Below are positions 59,258 through 64,000 of a stretch of DNA of 64,000 nucleotides, one piece after another. The notes below the pieces were generated by a model. That model was not told the origin of the DNA, made no database searches, and saw only the letters and a program-made list of their open reading frames with translations. The position numbers and the translations under genes were made by a program. This DNA is from JAEZBP01 sp963832725 (GTDB lineage Bacteria; Myxococcota_A; Polyangia; Polyangiales; Sandaracinaceae): assembly GCA_963832725.1 (NCBI GenBank), contig CAWHVG010000002.1, positions 744,001-808,000 of the forward strand, written 5' to 3'. Position 1 is the stretch's first letter, and each line of letters opens with the position of its first letter.

Positions 59258-59551
59258 TCAGTCGGTCTCGTAGGTCACGCAGCAAGGCCTCCCGCCGCGG
59301 CGGTCGACGCGGATGGCGTCGGCGCTGCATTCGAGGTCCCGGTTGTGGCGACACGCCTCCACCTTGCAGGCGCCGACGCCGCCCTTGGGGGCCTCCGAGG
59401 TGTGGCGGCGCGAGCGCACGAAGGTGTCGCAGCCGGGGTGGGTCCCGTCGCCGATCGTGATCGCCTTGGCGTGGCAGGAGCCGTCGAGGTTGTACGCGCA
59501 CTGCCGCACGGCGCACGAGGTGATGTCGGGCATCTCGATGACGAACTTCAT
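59258..59551 (-). CDS. Tandem DUF1540-like Cys-rich small protein
   Basis: A 97-aa protein from ATG 59551 with two copies of a Cys module. Copy 1 is ITSCAVRQCAYNLDGSCHAK followed by a Cys in HPGCDTF; copy 2 is GACKVEACRHNRDLECSADA followed by CC in GRPCCVTYETD. The C-x4-C-x6-C spacing with a distal Cys is that of DUF1540 zinc or iron-sulphur-like modules found in small soluble proteins of spore-forming bacteria and actinobacteria. Its function is unknown; metal binding is likely from Cys content. It precedes the CDF gene on the same strand with 60 bp between them. Confidence 0.8.
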   Translation of the reverse strand: MKFVIEMPDITSCAVRQCAYNLDGSCHAKAITIGDGTHPGCDTFVRSRRHTSEAPKGGVGACKVEACRHNRDLECSADAIRVDRRGGRPCCVTYETD

Positions 59552-59655
59552 CGCGTCCTCCGACCCGATGAACGAGCATCTTCCGTGCCGTGGCGGCATC
59601 GTCCTCGGTCGGGGAGCTTCGTCCGTCCGTTCGTCGGAGAGAGCGCGGCGCGGCT

Positions 59656-60999
59656 TCAGGCGTCACCGCGGCCGAGGTGGTGCCTTTTGAGCTTCTCGTA
59701 GAGCGTCGCGCGACCGATGCCGAGGGACTTCGCCGCCTCGGTGCGGTTTCCGTCCGCGGCCTCGAGCGCCGCCACCAGGAGCCCCCGTTCGTAGGCGGCC
59801 AGCCGCTCTTCCAGCGTCGCCCGCGCGCTCGGTTCGCTGCCCGGGGAGTCCGTCGGCAGGAGCGCGACGTCGAGCCGGTCCGGCGGCGAGAGCGCGACCA
59901 GGCTCTCGATCGCGTTGGAGAGCTCGCGGACGTTCCCCGGCCAGCGATATCCGCAGAGCCGCTCGCGCAGCGCGCCGTCGGTCTCGAAGGGCCCCGCGCC
60001 GAAGCGCGACGCGTACTCGTCCAGGAAGTGGGTGGCCAGCGCGGGCACATCCTCCAGCCGCTCCCGCAAAGGCGGCACGTGCAGGTTCACCACCCGCAAC
60101 CGATAGAGCAGGTCTTCGCGGAAGCTGCCCTCGCGCACCATGCGGTCGAGATCGCGGTGGGTGGCCGCCACGATGCGCACGTCGATCTTCACGGGCCGGT
60201 CTTCGCCGACGGGCCGGAGCTCGCCCTCCTGCAGCACGCGCAGCAGCTTCGCCTGCGTGCGCGGATCGAGCTCGCCGATCTCGTCGAGGAAGAGCGTGCC
60301 TGAGTCGGCCTCCCGGAAGAGCCCCGCCCGGCTGCGGACGGCGCCGGTGAACGCGCCGCGGGCGTGCCCGAAGAGCTCCGCCTCGGCCAGCTCCGGCGTG
60401 ATGGCGGCGCAGTTGAAGCGCACGAAGGGCTTCTCCGCGCGGCGACTGGCCCGGACCACCGCCTCGGCCAGTCGCTCCTTGCCGGTCCCGCTCTCGCCCG
60501 TGATCAGGACCGTGACCTCCTTGGGCGCCACCCGCGCCACCAGCAGCGCCAGTCGCTTCATCGCCGGCGAGACGAAGACCATCGACCGCGCGAGGTTGAG
60601 CTCCGCCTCCAGCCGCTCCTTGTCGGCGCTGAGGACGACCGACTCGACCGCGCGCTCGACCACCGCCAAGAGCTCGTCGGGCTCGAAGGGCTTGGTGAAG
60701 TAGTCGTAGGCGCCTTGCTTCATCGCCTCGACCGCCGCCCGCTCGGACCCGTGGGCGGTGATCAGGATCACCCGCGGCGGCGAGGGGCGCTCGCGGATGC
60801 GGGCGAGGAGAGTGAGCCCGTCCATGCGCGGCATGCGGAGATCGGTGATCACCAGGTGGAAGGTCTCGGCGTCCAGCGCCTCGAGCGCTGCCCCGCCGTC
60901 GGCGGCCTCCGCGACCTCCAGCCCCGCGTCTTCGAGCAGGCCGCGCACCGTGAAGCGCACGCCCTCGTCGTCGTCCACCACCAGCACGCGCGGTGTCAT
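59656..60999 (-). CDS. NtrC-family sigma-54-dependent response regulator
   Basis: A 447-aa regulator from ATG 60999 with GGAGGAGACG upstream. The receiver domain has VLVVDDDEGVRFTVRGLLED, the Asp in LVITDLRMPRMDGLTLL and Lys in YDYFTKPFEPDELLAVV. The AAA+ domain is canonical: ITGESGTGKERLAEAVVRAS, GAFTGA in HARGAFTGAVRSRAGLFREA, GTLFLDEIGELDPRTQAKLL and RYRLRVVNLHVPPLRER-like LYRLRVVNLHVPPLRERLED. The Fis helix-turn-helix is GNRTEAAKSLGIGRATLYEK. It therefore should activate sigma-54 promoters. It overlaps the kinase gene by 4 bp, forming an NtrB/NtrC-like pair. Confidence 0.93.
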   Translation of the reverse strand: MTPRVLVVDDDEGVRFTVRGLLEDAGLEVAEAADGGAALEALDAETFHLVITDLRMPRMDGLTLLARIRERPSPPRVILITAHGSERAAVEAMKQGAYDYFTKPFEPDELLAVVERAVESVVLSADKERLEAELNLARSMVFVSPAMKRLALLVARVAPKEVTVLITGESGTGKERLAEAVVRASRRAEKPFVRFNCAAITPELAEAELFGHARGAFTGAVRSRAGLFREADSGTLFLDEIGELDPRTQAKLLRVLQEGELRPVGEDRPVKIDVRIVAATHRDLDRMVREGSFREDLLYRLRVVNLHVPPLRERLEDVPALATHFLDEYASRFGAGPFETDGALRERLCGYRWPGNVRELSNAIESLVALSPPDRLDVALLPTDSPGSEPSARATLEERLAAYERGLLVAALEAADGNRTEAAKSLGIGRATLYEKLKRHHLGRGDA

Positions 61000-62330
61000 C
61001 TCGTCTCCTCCATCGCCCCATCCGGCGCCTCGGGAAGGGTCAACAGGGCCTCGCAGCCGCCGCCCGCCCGCGCCTCGAGGGTCAGCTCGCCGCCGTGCTG
61101 CCGCGCCAGCGAGCGGGCCATCGCCAACCCGAGGCCGGAGCCTTGTTCCTTGGTGGTCACACCGGCCTCGAAGAATCCGCTCGCGTACCTCCGGAGCCAC
61201 GCCCGCGCCACGGTCGAGGACCGCGACCCGCGCGCCCTCCGCGCTCGCCTCGACGCGCACCAATACCTCCGCGCTCCGCGGGCTCGCGTCCAGCGCGTTC
61301 TGCACGAGGTTGATCAGGATTCTGGCGGACCTTGCGCGCGTCGCACGTGAGCTCGACCGGGTGGGTCGAGTCCACCCGAATCTCGACGCCGCGCTCGCCG
61401 CTCGTCCCTTCGTGCAGCCGCGCGACGTCGTGCGCGAGATGCGCCAGATCCGTCTCCGCGAGCGCGAGCGGCACCAAGGGGCGGGAGAAGTTGAGGAACT
61501 CCTCCAGGATGCTCTGCATCCGGTCCACCTCGCGCCGCAGCACCGTCACCCGCTCGGCGGTCTTGCCGTTCACGTCCTTGGCGACCAGCGCGGACAGCCC
61601 CTTGATGCTGGCCAGCGGGTTCTTGAGCTCGTGGGCGATCTCGGCGCTGAGCGTCGTCAGCGTGTGGCGCTGCTCGGCGTGAAGGGCGAGCGTGCGGTCC
61701 CGCTCCTGCATCGCCTCGTCGAAGAGCGAAGCGAAGATCGATTCGCAGCCCCCGGCCGATCCCCGTCGCCACCACGACCATCACCGTGTAGATACTGGCG
61801 GCGACCCAGGGCGCCGGCCCGTGCTCGAGCGCGCTGGCCCCGCCGAAGGTCTCTGGGATCAGCGTCGCGGTGGGAAACGCGTGCGTGTGGGCCCAGGCGA
61901 GCGCCCAGACAGCCGGCACTTCCAGCGACGCGATCGCCACCACGCCGGCCACCCGGTCGAGCAGGAGCGCCGGGACCAGCGACATGACCAGGAGGACGGG
62001 CACGACCGGGCTGAAGAGCCCGCCCGTGGCCACGATCACACCGATCTGGCAGGTGACCATCACCACGAAGTTCAGCGGGAGGAGGATCGCGTCCGGGCCC
62101 TGGCGCCGCATGCGCAGGAACTCCGCGACGGAGAGCGTGAAGAGGACGCCGACCACCACCGCGAGGACCACGCGCCGCCAGAGCGTATCTTCGACGACGG
62201 CGAAGGTGAGGGCGACGGTCCCGAGCACCGGCACCACCCAGAGGCGCATGCGCACGAGCCGCTCGAGAGCACGATCGCGCGCCCCGCGGCGGAACGTTCC
62301 GGCGTCGAGTCGTGGTGAGGATTGGGGCAC
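60996..62330 (-). CDS. Sensor histidine kinase, NtrB/HydH-like (three apparent frameshifts)
   Basis: About 443 aa from GTG 62330 to TGA 60996. Five to six hydrophobic helices lie in the first 200 residues (LWVVPVLGTVALTFAVVE, VVLAVVVGVLFTLSVAEFL, VVPVLLVMSLVPALLLDRV, and others). The core has TTLSAEIAHELKNPLASIKG with the phospho-His, VDRMQSILEEFLNFSRPLVP, a Gly-rich ATP lid EQGSGLGLAMARSLARQHGG, and ILINLVQNALDASPRSAEV. Extra T/A sites at 61740-61744, 61318-61322 and 61173-61177 break it; repair gives RSIFASLFDEAMQER, VRQILINLVQNALD and RERIFEAGVTTKEQ. It overlaps the NtrC-type regulator start and is its partner. Confidence 0.88.
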
Positions 62331-62647
62331 GAGAGCCCTTCCGATGCGCGCCCAAGAGGGGCGGCGGCGGATTCTATCAGGCCGCGGGCGATGGGCCGCC
62401 GTGAGCGCGGAGGGCACGAGCGTCGGGTTTGGCAATCGAAATGCCATGGCGGCGGCGCGAGGGATGCGCGCCTTCTCGAGGTCTCGATCCAAGCCTTCGG
62501 ACGGCGGGTGTCCGGTTCTCCAGACGATTCCTCCCACCCCGGAGATGATAGATTGCGAACGAATGTGGGCGTGTGCTGTATGTTGTCGGTAGAGCCACCT
62601 CGAGGCAGCACGAGCGAATCCGCCGGTGGTAAGCTGCCCCCGGTTCG
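62331..62647. other. 317-bp divergent gap between two signalling genes
   Basis: No gene is supported. The only clear structure is a small palindrome, TGGCA at 62430-62434 and TGCCA at 62442-62446, with 7 bp between. The AT content rises towards 62550-62580, which is compatible with promoters for the divergent kinase genes. Confidence 0.4.
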
Positions 62648-64000
62648 ATGAACGCATCGGAGCCGCAGCCGGGGACCCTCGTCGGTGACAAGTACGAGGT
62701 CGAGCAGACGCTCGGCCGCGGCGGGATGGGTATTGTCTATCGCGCCCGTCATCGCATCACGGGCCGCACGGTGGCCGTGAAGTGGCTCCTCGAAGACGAC
62801 CCGCAGCGCCGCGAGCGTTTTCTCCGCGAAGCGCGGGCGATGGGAAGGCTCTCGCATCCGAACGTGGTGGGCGTGCTCGACGTCGGCGATCACGACGGCG
62901 CGATCTTCCTCGTGATGGACTACCTCGAGGGCAAGAGCCTCCGGGAGGTGCTCGACGAAGGACCGCTCGAGCCGGCCGAGGCGGTGAAGCTCTTGATGCC
63001 GGCGCTGGCCGGCGTGACGGCCGCGCACCAGGCGGGGATCCTCCATCGCGACCTCAAGCCGGAGAACCTCTTCGTCCTCTGCGACGTCGACGGGACGCCC
63101 TACGACACGAAGGTGCTCGACTTCGGGGTGGCCAAGCCCTTCGGGCAGGAGCACGGCCAGGCGTCGCTCACCCACTCGGGCGCGATCGTGGGCACACCGC
63201 GTTACATGGCGCCCGAGCAGCTCGGAGAGGAGGTGGCGCTCGACCCGCGCTGCGACCTCTACTCTCTCGGGCTCATCCTCTACGAGATGCTGGTGGGGCA
63301 GCTCCCCTATCGGTCGCGGAGCCTGAACGCGCTCTTGCTCGAGATCCTCACCGGCGACGTGCGCTCGCCCAAGGATCTGCGCCCGGAGCTGCCCGACGAG
63401 CTCTGCGACGTGGTGCTCGAGGCGCTCGCCCGCGAGCGTGACGATCGCTTCGAGGACGTGGCCGCGTTCGCGCGGGCGCTCGAGCCCTTCGGTGACGGCG
63501 TCCGCTTCGAGGCGCCGCGGCGGGTGCACACGCCCAAGACCGGCGAGACGGATTCCCGCATCGTCGAGCGCGCCCGCTCGTCCCTCGTCGACGCGAGTTC
63601 TTCCGAGAAATCCAAGACAGGCACCACGAAGTCCGACAGGCCGGCCCCGAAGGTGATCAGCGGCATGGAGGCGACGTTGGAGGCGCCTTCGGCGGAGATG
63701 GCCGTGCCGCGCCGTCGCCGCTCGTTCGTGCCCGTCGTGCTCGTGGTCATCGGGCTCGTGGTGGTCTCCGTCGTGGTGGCGCTCTCGACCGGTGACGACG
63801 CGAGCGACGCGCCGGGAGCGGCAATCGACACCACCGCGAACCCGGGCGTCGAAGGCAACGACAATCCGTCCACACATCCGAGCGATCTCTCGCCGTCCGG
63901 CGAGGATCCGTCCGACGAGCCTTCCGGCGCGGAACCGTCGGAGCACCTGCCCACCGGCGCGACCCCGCCCAACAGCGTGCCTTCGGGCGCGGATCCGGCG
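62648..64000 (+). CDS. Transmembrane Ser/Thr protein kinase (cut by the window edge)
   Basis: The gene is open from ATG 62648 to the right edge (451 codons visible). The kinase domain is complete in residues about 15-285: glycine loop LGRGGMGIVYRARHRITG, Lys in TVAVKWLLED, catalytic LHRDLKPENLFVLCD, DFG in KVLDFGVAKPFG and RYMAPEQLGEE. A basic segment (AVPRRRRSF) is followed by a membrane helix (VPVVLVVIGLVVVSVVVAL, residues about 357-375), then a Ser/Pro/Glu/Asp-rich outer region. This is the PknB-like topology with an exported C-terminal part. A sensor domain beyond the edge is likely. It is divergent from the NtrB-like gene. Confidence 0.88.
   Translation, partial: MNASEPQPGTLVGDKYEVEQTLGRGGMGIVYRARHRITGRTVAVKWLLEDDPQRRERFLREARAMGRLSHPNVVGVLDVGDHDGAIFLVMDYLEGKSLREVLDEGPLEPAEAVKLLMPALAGVTAAHQAGILHRDLKPENLFVLCDVDGTPYDTKVLDFGVAKPFGQEHGQASLTHSGAIVGTPRYMAPEQLGEEVALDPRCDLYSLGLILYEMLVGQLPYRSRSLNALLLEILTGDVRSPKDLRPELPDELCDVVLEALARERDDRFEDVAAFARALEPFGDGVRFEAPRRVHTPKTGETDSRIVERARSSLVDASSSEKSKTGTTKSDRPAPKVISGMEATLEAPSAEMAVPRRRRSFVPVVLVVIGLVVVSVVVALSTGDDASDAPGAAIDTTANPGVEGNDNPSTHPSDLSPSGEDPSDEPSGAEPSEHLPTGATPPNSVPSGADPA

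Overview
The window is a GC-rich, gene-dense bacterial chromosome segment. The gene content points to a myxobacterium of the Polyangia/Sandaracinus type: two eukaryote-like Ser/Thr kinases, an FHA-fused enhancer-binding protein, many putative lipoproteins and small beta-barrels, a sphingosine-1-phosphate-lyase-like enzyme, and frequent GTG starts with stop/start overlaps. I saw no rRNA, tRNA, CRISPR array or intact insertion sequence. The taxonomic assignment is an inference from content.

Layout. 1-2.8 kb: end of an unknown gene, a lipoprotein cytochrome c, a PPC-like lipoprotein and a CreD-like membrane protein. 2.96-16.1 kb: one long tightly overlapping operon of the MoxR/DUF58/BatA type, with an ABC transporter pair in its middle and two VWA membrane proteins at its end. 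16.1-25.8 kb: a broken VWA fragment, a Ser/Thr kinase, a SnoaL-like protein, the ohr/ohrR pair, a sodium/solute symporter, a primary-type sigma factor and a four-CBS protein. 25.9-29.3 kb: a 170-bp foldback repeat, an FHA-type enhancer-binding protein lacking GAFTGA, and a Clp-N/ClpS fusion. 29.4-33.5 kb: a GntR regulator, a Cys-type Ntn acyltransferase/amidase and an S1P-lyase-like PLP enzyme, a candidate amide-lipid/sphingolipid module. 33.5-34.1 kb: tandem and inverted repeats. 34.1-37.2 kb: a divergent TetR/FAD monooxygenase pair and a methyltransferase. 37.25-46.2 kb: a DTW-type tRNA modification enzyme followed by a giant gene (about 2770 aa) joining a sacsin/HSP90-like ATPase domain, a His/Asp repeat tract and a C-terminal transglutaminase-like domain. 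46.4-64 kb: secreted or outer-membrane proteins, a lipase-like lipoprotein overlapping a LytS/LytR two-component pair, a four-GAF hybrid kinase, GST, a wax-ester-synthase/DGAT family enzyme, a CDF transporter, an NtrB/NtrC-like pair and the start of a second Ser/Thr kinase.

A striking property is about 27 apparent frameshifts in otherwise well-conserved genes. All but three behave as one extra base. Fourteen lie at a GATTC/GAATC where deleting one T (or A) recreates GATC and restores the protein. I read these as systematic sequence errors at GATC sites, not gene decay, and I annotate the interrupted genes as single CDS with the shift noted. Lengths quoted for such genes are after correction.
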